This document shows positions 6,652 to 12,192 of a DNA stretch of 12,192 bases, one piece after another. The notes below the pieces were generated by a model. It was given only the letters and a program-made list of their open reading frames with translations. It was not told where the DNA came from and searched no databases. The stretch comes from Candidatus Firestoneibacteriota bacterium (lineage in GTDB: Bacteria > Oederibacteriota > JAAXVQ01): positions 1 to 12,192 of the forward strand of contig JAAXVQ010000025.1 in the NCBI GenBank assembly GCA_013335425.1, given 5' to 3'. The translations under genes were made by a program, and so were the position numbers. Numbering within the stretch: the stretch's first letter is position 1; each line of letters starts with the position of its first letter.

Positions 6652-7404
6652 TCAATAGATGGCGGTCACGCCCACTACGCCATAATGAATCGCGGCAAAA
6701 CTATACACCTCTGCATTATCCCCGCCGCCTTCCACAAATCGATATCCCAACTTGAAGCGCCAATGCTCATCCGCCTGATAGGTGACGGCCAGCAACACAT
6801 CCTCGGCGCGGCCTTGAGGTGCAGCCAGGGCTTCAGCGTCCAGCAGCAGACCCCAGGGATGCGCAAAATTCCAGTCCGCGCGAAGATAGAGCAAGGGGAC
6901 AAAACCCACATTGGTTTTCTGTGCTTTGATGCCGTTGCCCTCCAGACTGATCTCCGCGTCCCGGATTTTGGCAGTCAAGCCGATATGCACATTTGCGTTC
7001 TGCTCGTACCAAAAGCGATAACGATACGTAAGCCGGTAAGAGTCAAAACGGTAGAGTGCTTTCAAGCGGGTATGTGCCGGGAATAGTTGACCGGCAAAAT
7101 CGACCGCTTCGGAAGATTCGCCTTCGCCGTGCAAGCTAAGTGGAGCCACCAAAGCTCCGAGCGCATGATCCTCCGAAAAAGTGTAGAAAAGTCTGAACCG
7201 AAAGAAAGTCTCTGGGCGGAACGTGAACGTGTCGGGCAAGGATATTTGAGTGCCGGTTTTTCCGGGAATACGCACGACGTTATACCCGCTGTTCACTTGA
7301 CCGGTTTCCAGATCGCCTTCCCAAGTACCGGCCCAACTAATGGTTGGAATGCAAAATAGTAAATTCCAAAATAGAATTAATGATCTTACATTATTTAAAC
7401 GCAT
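6652..7404 (-). CDS. Outer-membrane beta-barrel protein of an uncharacterised family
   Basis: A 250-residue protein with a signal peptide (MRLNNVRSLILFWNLLFCIP, cleavage after ISWA, residue 25). The mature part alternates polar and hydrophobic residues with many aromatics, as in beta-barrel strands: FFRFRLFYTFSEDH, ALYRFDSYRLTYRYRFWYE, VHIGLTAKIRDAEISLEG, KTNVGFVPLLYLRADW, DVLLAVTYQADEHWRFKLGY and VYSFAAIHYGVVGVTAIY. It ends in an aromatic residue, a typical signal for outer-membrane insertion. The words YRLTYRYRF, TAKIRDAEI and APQGRAEDVLLA recall a conserved family of unnamed outer-membrane proteins; no function is known to me. The ATG at 7404 has GAGAGGCGG upstream at good spacing; earlier in-frame codons lack one. 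It is the first gene of the minus-strand metal block, separated from the rest by 271 bases, so a link to metal transport is only suggested. Confidence 0.75.
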   Translation of the reverse strand: MRLNNVRSLILFWNLLFCIPTISWAGTWEGDLETGQVNSGYNVVRIPGKTGTQISLPDTFTFRPETFFRFRLFYTFSEDHALGALVAPLSLHGEGESSEAVDFAGQLFPAHTRLKALYRFDSYRLTYRYRFWYEQNANVHIGLTAKIRDAEISLEGNGIKAQKTNVGFVPLLYLRADWNFAHPWGLLLDAEALAAPQGRAEDVLLAVTYQADEHWRFKLGYRFVEGGGDNAEVYSFAAIHYGVVGVTAIY

Positions 7405-7534
7405 GATTCCGCCTCTCTCGCCGAAACAATATTTTCTACAAATAAAAAACCTGGGTGTCGTCCGCTTTGAAAGCATAACAAAAAATCATTTAATACGCTG
7501 CTTATTTCCCACGCTACACTCGCTGAGTGCTTTG

Positions 7535-7605
7535 GGGGATGGCTTTCGGTTAATCGGCTACCGCATCTTGCAAAAACCTTAACCGACTATCCGAAAGCCG
7601 TCCCC
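7535..7605. repeat. Long imperfect hairpin repeat, copy A
   Basis: The left arm (7535-7560, starting GGGGATGGCTTTCGG) and right arm (7580-7605, ending CCGAAAGCCGTCCCC) can pair over 26 positions, with 22 standard pairs, around a 19-base loop. A second copy in the same orientation lies at 11676-11744. The right arm and its flanks are identical over 34 bases, and the left arm differs at only a few positions. Both copies sit between divergent genes and are followed by a shared CGCACA. Copy A lies 131 bases upstream of the beta-barrel gene and 113 bases upstream of the QW membrane protein gene. It may be a miniature mobile element, a REP-type sequence or a shared regulatory structure. Confidence 0.75.
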
Positions 7606-7717
7606 TTCTACCGCACAATAAGAACTCTCCACCCGGAACGGCCTTGATTCCAGTATATTTTCCACCATGATTATGCTAAACTATGTTGCGTTTCATTATA
7701 TCTTTATAAGGAATAGA

Positions 7718-8383
7718 ATGCTCCTTAAAAATATTGACAACCTCAAACAATGGTTTCGCTGGACCCTGGTTTGCGGTATAGGGGAGCTAGTGGGATTGGC
7801 TGTTGCTTCCATGATTGAATGGGTACTATGGGCAACTTTTGGGACATCACTATTCTTATTGCATGGACTGCTTTTTCTCGCGGTCGCAATAGGTGCCGGA
7901 TACCTGGAAGGGTGGCTTAGCGGATTTTGCCAATGGATCGTTTTGCAGGAACGGTTCCCCAGCATATCCCTGAAACCTTGGGTGCGAGCCAGCGGCTTCG
8001 GAGCTGCCATCGCCTGGTTTCTCGGGTCATTGCCTTCCATTGCTTTTGCATCCTTACCCGGTTTTAAATTCCCACCCATCATGCTTGTCTTCACCGCCAT
8101 TTTGGCCGGTATGATCCTGGGAGGAATCATAGGTTTATTCCAGTGGCGAGTTTTAAAAAATTACAGCCTCCATAGCGGGCTCTGGATTATCGGCAATGTT
8201 TTAGCCTGGCCAATAGGCACACTGATTATTTATATAGTTGCCAGAACCGCAAGCAGTAGCAGCGCCCCTATGCTGATATTCGGCTTAGGCGCTTTTTCCG
8301 GCTTAGCATCCGGCCTTGCCATTGGCGGTATTACAGGCTTGTTTTTTATTGCACTTAAACCCACCGGTTCAAAAATTAACTAG
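7718..8383 (+). CDS. Integral membrane protein with repeated G-x3-G-QW motifs
   Basis: A 221-residue protein with about six hydrophobic segments, no signal peptide and a short positively charged N-terminus. Two segments carry the same pattern: GYLEGWLSGFCQWIVL (61-76) and GMILGGIIGLFQWRVL (131-146), each followed some 12 residues later by a W and another glycine-rich helix (PWVRASGFGAAIAWFLG; LWIIGNVLAWPIG). A third helix (GLASGLAIGGITGLFFIAL, 195-213) has the glycines but not the QW. This points to an internal duplication of a two-helix unit, a pattern seen in several unnamed bacterial membrane proteins. The function is unknown. The ATG at 7718 is chosen for AAGGA five bases upstream; an in-frame ATG at 7667 has no such site. 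The 3' end overlaps the P-II remnant on the other strand by 8 bases. Confidence 0.75.
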   Translation: MLLKNIDNLKQWFRWTLVCGIGELVGLAVASMIEWVLWATFGTSLFLLHGLLFLAVAIGAGYLEGWLSGFCQWIVLQERFPSISLKPWVRASGFGAAIAWFLGSLPSIAFASLPGFKFPPIMLVFTAILAGMILGGIIGLFQWRVLKNYSLHSGLWIIGNVLAWPIGTLIIYIVARTASSSSAPMLIFGLGAFSGLASGLAIGGITGLFFIALKPTGSKIN

Positions 8384-8633
8384 CGCCTTCACCTTTTTCC
8401 CCGGTCCTGATACTATGCAATTCACGGATTTCATATACAACCACTTTACCATCACCCCTTCTACCAGTGTGCGCATGCTGCTTTATGGCATCGATAATCT
8501 TTTCGCATTCCTCATCAGAGCTTATAATTTCCAACTTCAGCTTGGGCGAGGCGTCAACCTGGTAATCCATTTCGTGATGGGGATAGCTTTCATCTTTTTC
8601 TCGGCCCAAACCTTTGATTTCTACCATGGACAT
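8376..8633 (-). pseudogene. N-terminally truncated P-II nitrogen regulator (GlnB/GlnK family)
   Basis: The 85-residue frame aligns with residues 28-112 of GlnB. It keeps VEIKGLGREK, a T-loop of the usual length with the Tyr51 position (MDYQVD), the B-loop TGRRGDGK, and the C-terminal IRTGEKGEGAS. P-II proteins are trimers that sense ATP/ADP and 2-oxoglutarate and control ammonium transport or nitrogen enzymes. The first 27 residues, which form strand 1 and helix 1 of the ferredoxin-like fold, are missing. The codons just upstream read through a GC-rich palindrome to a stop six codons before the first Met, and neither ATG (8633, 8627) has a ribosome site. Loss of the first strand should destroy the fold, so I call it a pseudogene, although the retained part is well conserved and the loss may be recent. 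Its 3' end overlaps the convergent membrane-protein gene by 8 bases. Confidence 0.75.
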
Positions 8634-8658
8634 GCTTGGGGGCGGAGTCCCTCAAAGC
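8634..8658. repeat. Short palindrome, copy 2, at the P-II break point
   Basis: GCTTGGGGG and CCCTCAAAGC can pair as an imperfect stem around CGGAGT. The minus-strand core GAGGGACTCCGCCCCC closely matches the palindrome at 649-665. It begins exactly where homology to P-II stops, so it may mark the event that removed the start of that gene. Bases 8659-8726 hold nothing else I can identify. Confidence 0.45.
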
Positions 8659-8726
8659 TCTTTCCATCCCTTTATTGCTCTTCCCCCGCAGTCCTCCCTC
8701 AAAACGAAGTTGCACGTTATTAAATC

Positions 8727-8754
8727 TTGAACTATATTTATTCGGTATTATAAA
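8727..8754 (+). promoter_or_regulatory. Sigma-70-type promoter of the beta-helix gene
   Basis: TTGAAC (8727-8732), a 16-base AT-rich spacer and TATAAA (8749-8754) give a good -35/-10 pair. Transcription would start near 8761, leaving a short leader of about 16 bases before the ATG at 8777. An alternative TTGCAC lies at 8710. Confidence 0.5.
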
Positions 8755-8776
8755 AGTACTTTTCGACGAGGCGATG

Positions 8777-10957
8777 ATGAGCAACGAAACAGACCGTAGG
8801 ATTACGGTGCGACGCACGTTTTTGATCTTCATTCAGATCGGGTGGCTATGCTTCAACCTGGCCATCCGTGCATCCGCGGCTACCTGGACCGTCACGAGCA
8901 CGGCTGACAGCGGCGCCGGAACGTTACGCCAGCAAATCGCCAACGCGGGCAACGGAGATATCATCGATTTCAACCTTACCTACCCGGCCACCATCACGTT
9001 AGCCTCGACCCTTGCGATCAACAAATCGCTTACCCTCGCCGGCCCCGGCGCGGCCAATCTCACCGTGAGCGGAAACAATGCCTGCCGGGTATTCGACTTG
9101 ACCGGCGGGCTGACCACGATTGCGATTTCGGGCCTGACTGTGGCCAATGGCCGGGTAGACGGCAACGGTGCAGGGATCCAGTTGGGGGGCGCCCTTACGG
9201 TTACGCTCGACCGCTGTACTTTCGCCAATAACGCTTGTGTCAGCAGCACCAAAAACACCTACGGCGGAGCGGTGTATTTTCCCGCGGGTGCCACCCTGAA
9301 AATCTTCCGCTCGAATTTCTCCGGCAACTCGGCTGCCACCTACTATGGTTCCGGAGGCGGGGCGATCTACGTGCAAGGCAGCGGACTGGTCATGACGGAC
9401 TGTGCCCTGTGGAACAACAGCGCAGTCATTGCAGGAGCCATCATGGACTATACCCGAACCGGCAACACCACCCAACTGGTCAACTGTACTGTCACCGGGA
9501 ACCATGGCGCCTATTACGGCGCGGTGTACAAAGAGGATTACGGCACGATGATCCTCACGAACTGCGTGATCACGGGAAACACTTCCGACTACTTCGCGCC
9601 AGGTCTTTACGCCACCTATGGATCATTGAACATGCGAAACACGGTGATCACCGGCAACACCACCCCCGAACCCGGCGGTGTCGGAATGGATGTCTACTTG
9701 TATTCCATTACCTTCACCTCGGGCGGTTACAATATAACCGGCGACGGCGGCTCGGCCTGGACCACCGGAGACGTGGCGGGGATCACGAACCCCGGTTTGG
9801 ACACGTTGGCGAATAACGGCGGATGGGTGCGCGCGTGCCTGCCGCAAGCCGCCAGCCTGGTGCTCGATCCGGCTGACAGCAATAACGCCCCTTTTGTAGA
9901 CAGCCGCGGCTACCTTCGCTCCGGGACAGCGGATCGGGGGAGCTGCGAACGATCCGCTGTTCCGCCTGTGGCTGATCCTGCCGGCACTATTACGCTCACG
10001 TCCTTCAATGCCAATTGGGAGAGCGTGCCGGGCGCCACGGGATACTTGCTCGATGTCGCCACGAATGCCGCTTTCACCACATGGGTAACGGGCTACCGGG
10101 ATCTGGATGTGGGCAATGTGCTCACCTATCCCGTAAACGGGTTGACCACCGGAGCGACCTATTATTACCGGGTGCGGGGAACCAATGGAAATCAGCAGAC
10201 CTACTACACAAACACGGTCTCCTGTGTGCCCATGTACCTTTCGCCCACCCGGACTGCGACCCTCACGCCGACTTCCACACCGAGCCCCACGATCACCGCG
10301 ACACCCACCTCGACGCCCACGGGAACCGCGAGCATGACCCCCACGCAGACCGCATCCCCGACGGTCACGCTCACCTCCAGCGAAACCCCAACTCAAACCT
10401 TTACGCCCACCGTCAGCGACACGGCGACGCCGACGTCCACATTCACGGGAACCGCAAGTACAACCCCCACGCAGACCGCAACCCTGACACTTACACTCAC
10501 GTCCAGCGAAACACCAACCCTGACCTTCACGACCACCGCCAGCAGCACACCGACTCCCACACTCACCGCCAACGGGATTTCGACTCAGACCCCCACGTCT
10601 ACGGTCACCCCCACCCTCGGGATGACACCCTCGGCAACAGCATTCTCCACTCTGACACCCACGGTCACCGCGACCCGGACCCCTGATCCGAAAGACAATT
10701 TCGAAGGCTTCCGAGCCTACCCCAATCCGGCCCGGCAGAGTTTGCGTTTCCGTTTCCGCTTGAAACAGCCCGGTGCGGTACGGATTTCCATCTACAATAT
10801 CACCGGAGAACGAATTGCCGATCTCTCCAGTCATCTGCCGTCCGGAACCAACGATCTTATCTGGAATTGCCGGGACGTTGCCCCGGGAATTTACCTGGCC
10901 CGAATGCAAGCCGAAGGGAACGGGAACCAGCAGATCAAGATCGCAGTAATGAAATAA
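8777..10957 (+). CDS. Secreted right-handed beta-helix protein with Thr/Pro stalk and YPNP-type C-terminal domain
   Basis: A 726-residue exported protein. Domains: signal peptide (about 10-35, core FLIFIQIGWLCFNLAI, cleavage near ASA); a parallel beta-helix domain (36-390) opening with the familiar TWTVTSTADSGAGTLRQQI and then repeated turns such as GGAIYVQGSGLVMTDCALWN and MILTNCVITGN, as in polymorphic-membrane-protein/pectate-lyase-like folds; a fibronectin-III-like domain (about 396-486, TYYYRVRGTN); a Thr/Pro-rich stalk (489-637); and a C-terminal domain (642-726) with FRAYPNPAR, IYNITGERIADL and APGIYLARM. This last unit resembles FlgD-Ig/type IX secretion sorting domains, so surface attachment or secretion is likely. 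No catalytic residues can be assigned; an adhesin or polysaccharide-binding role is inferred. The second ATG of a tandem pair (8777) is chosen because GAGG lies five bases before it. It has its own promoter and converges with the lipoprotein gene. The 100-base gap after it holds no clear terminator. Confidence 0.85.
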   Translation: MSNETDRRITVRRTFLIFIQIGWLCFNLAIRASAATWTVTSTADSGAGTLRQQIANAGNGDIIDFNLTYPATITLASTLAINKSLTLAGPGAANLTVSGNNACRVFDLTGGLTTIAISGLTVANGRVDGNGAGIQLGGALTVTLDRCTFANNACVSSTKNTYGGAVYFPAGATLKIFRSNFSGNSAATYYGSGGGAIYVQGSGLVMTDCALWNNSAVIAGAIMDYTRTGNTTQLVNCTVTGNHGAYYGAVYKEDYGTMILTNCVITGNTSDYFAPGLYATYGSLNMRNTVITGNTTPEPGGVGMDVYLYSITFTSGGYNITGDGGSAWTTGDVAGITNPGLDTLANNGGWVRACLPQAASLVLDPADSNNAPFVDSRGYLRSGTADRGSCERSAVPPVADPAGTITLTSFNANWESVPGATGYLLDVATNAAFTTWVTGYRDLDVGNVLTYPVNGLTTGATYYYRVRGTNGNQQTYYTNTVSCVPMYLSPTRTATLTPTSTPSPTITATPTSTPTGTASMTPTQTASPTVTLTSSETPTQTFTPTVSDTATPTSTFTGTASTTPTQTATLTLTLTSSETPTLTFTTTASSTPTPTLTANGISTQTPTSTVTPTLGMTPSATAFSTLTPTVTATRTPDPKDNFEGFRAYPNPARQSLRFRFRLKQPGAVRISIYNITGERIADLSSHLPSGTNDLIWNCRDVAPGIYLARMQAEGNGNQQIKIAVMK
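10319..10570 (+). repeat. Tandem 126-bp repeat in the Thr/Pro stalk
   Basis: Two in-frame copies of a 42-residue unit begin at 10319 (TGTASMTPTQTASPTVTL) and 10445 (TGTASTTPTQTATLTLTL). Both continue with TSSETPTxTFT at the same offset. The DNA is similar enough to show recent duplication. Such units change the length of a surface stalk through recombination or slippage. Confidence 0.7.
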
Positions 10958-11057
10958 CGGTTCCCCGAAAGGTGCCCGCCACTGCTTTATGCAAATATTG
11001 ACATGACCCAGAAGCAAAAGGACGATTTGAAAGACTCAGAGGGAGATGCTGGCCAAA

Positions 11058-11597
11058 TCAGTCGGATAAAACGCGCCCGGTTTTGTCGATTTCCTTCCAT
11101 TGACCGCCTAGGATTTTCTGATGCTCGCCGTCTTGGATCAGCGTGCAGCCCCAACCCACTCTCGCTTTTCCCTGTCGAAAGGGATACGCAAAGTCAAATT
11201 GCGGTTGAATCACCACTCGGCCGCGTTCGTCAAAAAAACCGAACTTTCCGTCCCGGACAAACCTCGCCAAGCCGTCCACAAAATAGTCGGGGCCATTGTC
11301 AAACATGTAGGGGCGGATCACTTCCTCGCCCTTGGAATTGACGAGCACCCAGCCCTGGCCGTCAAGCGCCGCCGCTAGACCGTGACGGGTAAATTCGGTG
11401 ACGGTCCGAAAACGGGCGGGAATGACGGTTTGGCCGTCTCCACTTTTAAAGCCCCAGAGTCCATCCTGTTCAAACGGCGCCCAGGTTTCAACTGCCGACC
11501 TGGGGCCGCGCGCCGACGGACGAGTTTGAACAGTCTGGCAGGCCGTGATTAAGACGAAACAAAGCGGCAAGACCATCCAGCGAGAGTTCACACCCAT
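11058..11597 (-). CDS. WG-repeat lipoprotein
   Basis: A 179-residue lipoprotein. The signal peptide MGVNSRWMVLPLCFVLITAC ends in a lipobox with Cys20, and Gln21 is compatible with sorting to the outer membrane. The mature part has about three WG/KWG-type repeats: near 44-79 (DGLWGFKSGDGQTVIPARF), 80-115 (GQGWVLVNSKGEEVIRPYMF) and 116-149 (DGKFGFFDERGRVVIQPQFD). Each has the pattern G-x-W/F-G-F, a short turn, then V-I-x-P-x-F. WG repeats form small beta units in many bacterial surface or periplasmic proteins; their partners are mostly unknown. The ATG at 11597 has AGGAG six bases upstream, a strong site. It converges with the beta-helix gene (100-base gap) and diverges from the partial membrane-protein gene. 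Confidence 0.8.
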   Translation of the reverse strand: MGVNSRWMVLPLCFVLITACQTVQTRPSARGPRSAVETWAPFEQDGLWGFKSGDGQTVIPARFRTVTEFTRHGLAAALDGQGWVLVNSKGEEVIRPYMFDNGPDYFVDGLARFVRDGKFGFFDERGRVVIQPQFDFAYPFRQGKARVGWGCTLIQDGEHQKILGGQWKEIDKTGRVLSD

Positions 11598-11675
11598 TGC
11601 GTTCTCCTGAGCATCTGCGTTCCTCCCCAGCTTGGCCGGGTGGCTGTGGATACTTTGTTGTAATAGTGTCTTGAA

Positions 11676-11744
11676 GGACGGCTTTCGATTAATCGGTTAC
11701 CGTATCTTTTATAAACCTTAACCGACTATCCGAAAGCCGTCCCC
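11676..11744. repeat. Long imperfect hairpin repeat, copy B
   Basis: Second copy of the element at 7535-7605, in the same orientation. The left arm starts GGACGGCTTTCGATTAATCG and the right arm ends CCGAAAGCCGTCCCC; about 21 of 26 arm positions pair and the loop is again 19 bases. It lies 79 bases upstream of the lipoprotein gene and 152 bases upstream of the partial membrane-protein gene, again in a divergent intergenic region. The surrounding genes are unrelated to those around copy A. Confidence 0.75.
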
Positions 11745-11774
11745 TTATACGCACATTTTTTTGCAACTAGCCAT

Positions 11775-11802
11775 TTGCCATAGGCACGGCCTATGGTACA
11801 CT
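11775..11802 (+). promoter_or_regulatory. Promoter with a perfect 8-3-8 palindrome in its spacer
   Basis: TTGCCA (11775-11780), a 16-base spacer and TACACT (11797-11802) form a plausible sigma-70 promoter for the gene starting at 11896. The spacer is almost wholly occupied by the perfect palindrome CCATAGGC-ACG-GCCTATGG (11778-11796). A dimeric regulator bound there would cover both promoter boxes. The regulator itself is not identified in the window. Confidence 0.45.
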
Positions 11803-11830
11803 CACAGGGATGTGTTTAGGATCCTGCAAA

Positions 11831-11865
11831 GCTTTCCCGCCTAACGAATTTTAGTTGCGGAAAGC
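11831..11865 (+). other. Leader hairpin before the partial membrane-protein gene
   Basis: GCTTTCCCGC (11831-11840) pairs with GCGGAAAGC (11857-11865) with one bulged base, around a 16-base loop. It lies in the roughly 85-base leader between the palindromic promoter and the ribosome site. It could influence mRNA stability; no U-run follows, so it is not a terminator. Confidence 0.3.
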
Positions 11866-11895
11866 GACTCTCCAGAACTGCCGGGAGCCGGTTAT

Positions 11896-12192
11896 ATGTC
11901 CACCGCCACCGCACAGACTTCACCCTTGCCCGTCTACGCGGAGCGCGTGGGTTGGGGCTTATACCTCGCCCTGCTGGGCGCGGCGGTCTTGGCGCACCTG
12001 GATCGAACCGGTGTGCCCTTCCTCCCGCTTTGGCTCACAATCTCCACCTTGTTCTCGGTGGTCATCCTTTTTATCCTGGTGATTCTTTTTGCCTTGCTGG
12101 CGGATAAAGGTTATACGGATGCGGTGCGCAACAGCGGCAGTGGATTTCTGGCGCTGGGCGGCGGGCTGGTTTTTACGGTCCTGCTCTTGCTC
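11896..12192 (+). CDS. Unrecognised integral membrane protein, 3' end beyond the window
   Basis: The first 99 codons of a frame still open at the window end. After a short polar start (MSTATAQTSPLPVYAERVG) come hydrophobic segments WGLYLALLGAAVLAHL, a long one with WLTISTLFSVVILFILVILF, and FLALGGGLVFTVLLLL, separated by short loops such as ADKGYTDAVRNSGSG. This is a polytopic inner-membrane protein; no family can be named from this part. The ATG at 11896 has GGGAG about eight bases upstream and no better in-frame start is nearby. It is transcribed away from the WG-repeat lipoprotein and has its own palindrome-bearing promoter. Confidence 0.65.
   Translation, partial: MSTATAQTSPLPVYAERVGWGLYLALLGAAVLAHLDRTGVPFLPLWLTISTLFSVVILFILVILFALLADKGYTDAVRNSGSGFLALGGGLVFTVLLLL

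Noticed and set aside
7535..7605. Reading the long hairpin as an ordinary terminator
   Set aside because: It lies upstream of both neighbouring genes, which are divergent, and no T-run of useful length follows either arm.
7696..8130. A 144-codon minus-strand frame opposite the QW membrane protein gene
   Set aside because: Low-complexity product without a ribosome site; the plus-strand frame has membrane segments, an internal repeat and a good ribosome site.
9623..11017. A 464-codon open frame on the minus strand opposite the beta-helix gene
   Set aside because: Its product is Gly/Arg/Cys-rich low-complexity sequence produced by reading the complement of Thr/Pro codons. The plus-strand gene has a signal peptide, recognisable domains, a promoter and a ribosome site.
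10958..11057. A shared terminator between the convergent beta-helix and lipoprotein genes
   Set aside because: Only weak GC pairing around GGTTCCCCGAAAGGTGCC is present, and no T-run follows on either strand.

Overview
The window looks like chromosomal DNA of an uncultured Gram-negative bacterium. Supporting signs are a signal-peptide-bearing beta-barrel outer-membrane protein, a lipoprotein with a clear lipobox, good Shine-Dalgarno sites and a roughly 50% GC composition. The secreted beta-helix protein has a long Thr/Pro-rich stalk and a YPNP-type C-terminal domain, a build common in FCB-group and similar candidate phyla. That placement is an inference from architecture only.

Region 1-2000 is a graveyard with one intact gene pair. 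It holds a broken FAD-linked oxidase fused in frame to a GGDEF-like tail, a small palindrome, an apparently complete HigB/HigA-type toxin-antitoxin pair on the minus strand, a G-rich structured repeat, and the last 46 codons of an ISL3-type transposase with a probable IS end.

Region 2029-7404 is a minus-strand metal-transport block. In transcription order it holds an outer-membrane beta-barrel protein, a leader with a large stem-loop, a secreted cupredoxin-like protein, a ZIP-family metal transporter and a type II P-type cation ATPase. The ZIP and ATPase genes are 34 bases apart and probably share a transcript. The ATPase keeps all catalytic motifs but lacks two membrane carboxylates that bind Ca2+ in SERCA, so its ion is uncertain.

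Region 7405-8660 has a divergent promoter region carrying a long imperfect hairpin, a 221-residue membrane protein with internally repeated QW motifs, and a P-II (GlnB/GlnK) gene that lacks its first 27 codons and abuts a palindrome.

Region 8660-12192 has a 726-residue secreted beta-helix protein with its own promoter, a convergent WG-repeat lipoprotein, a second copy of the long hairpin (again between divergent genes), a promoter with a perfect 8-3-8 palindrome in its spacer, and the start of an unrecognised membrane protein cut by the window end.

The most unusual signals are the long hairpin repeated in two divergent intergenic regions, the structured leader of the cupredoxin gene, the altered ion site of the ATPase, and the palindrome-in-spacer promoter. 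No tRNA, rRNA, CRISPR array or defence system was seen.
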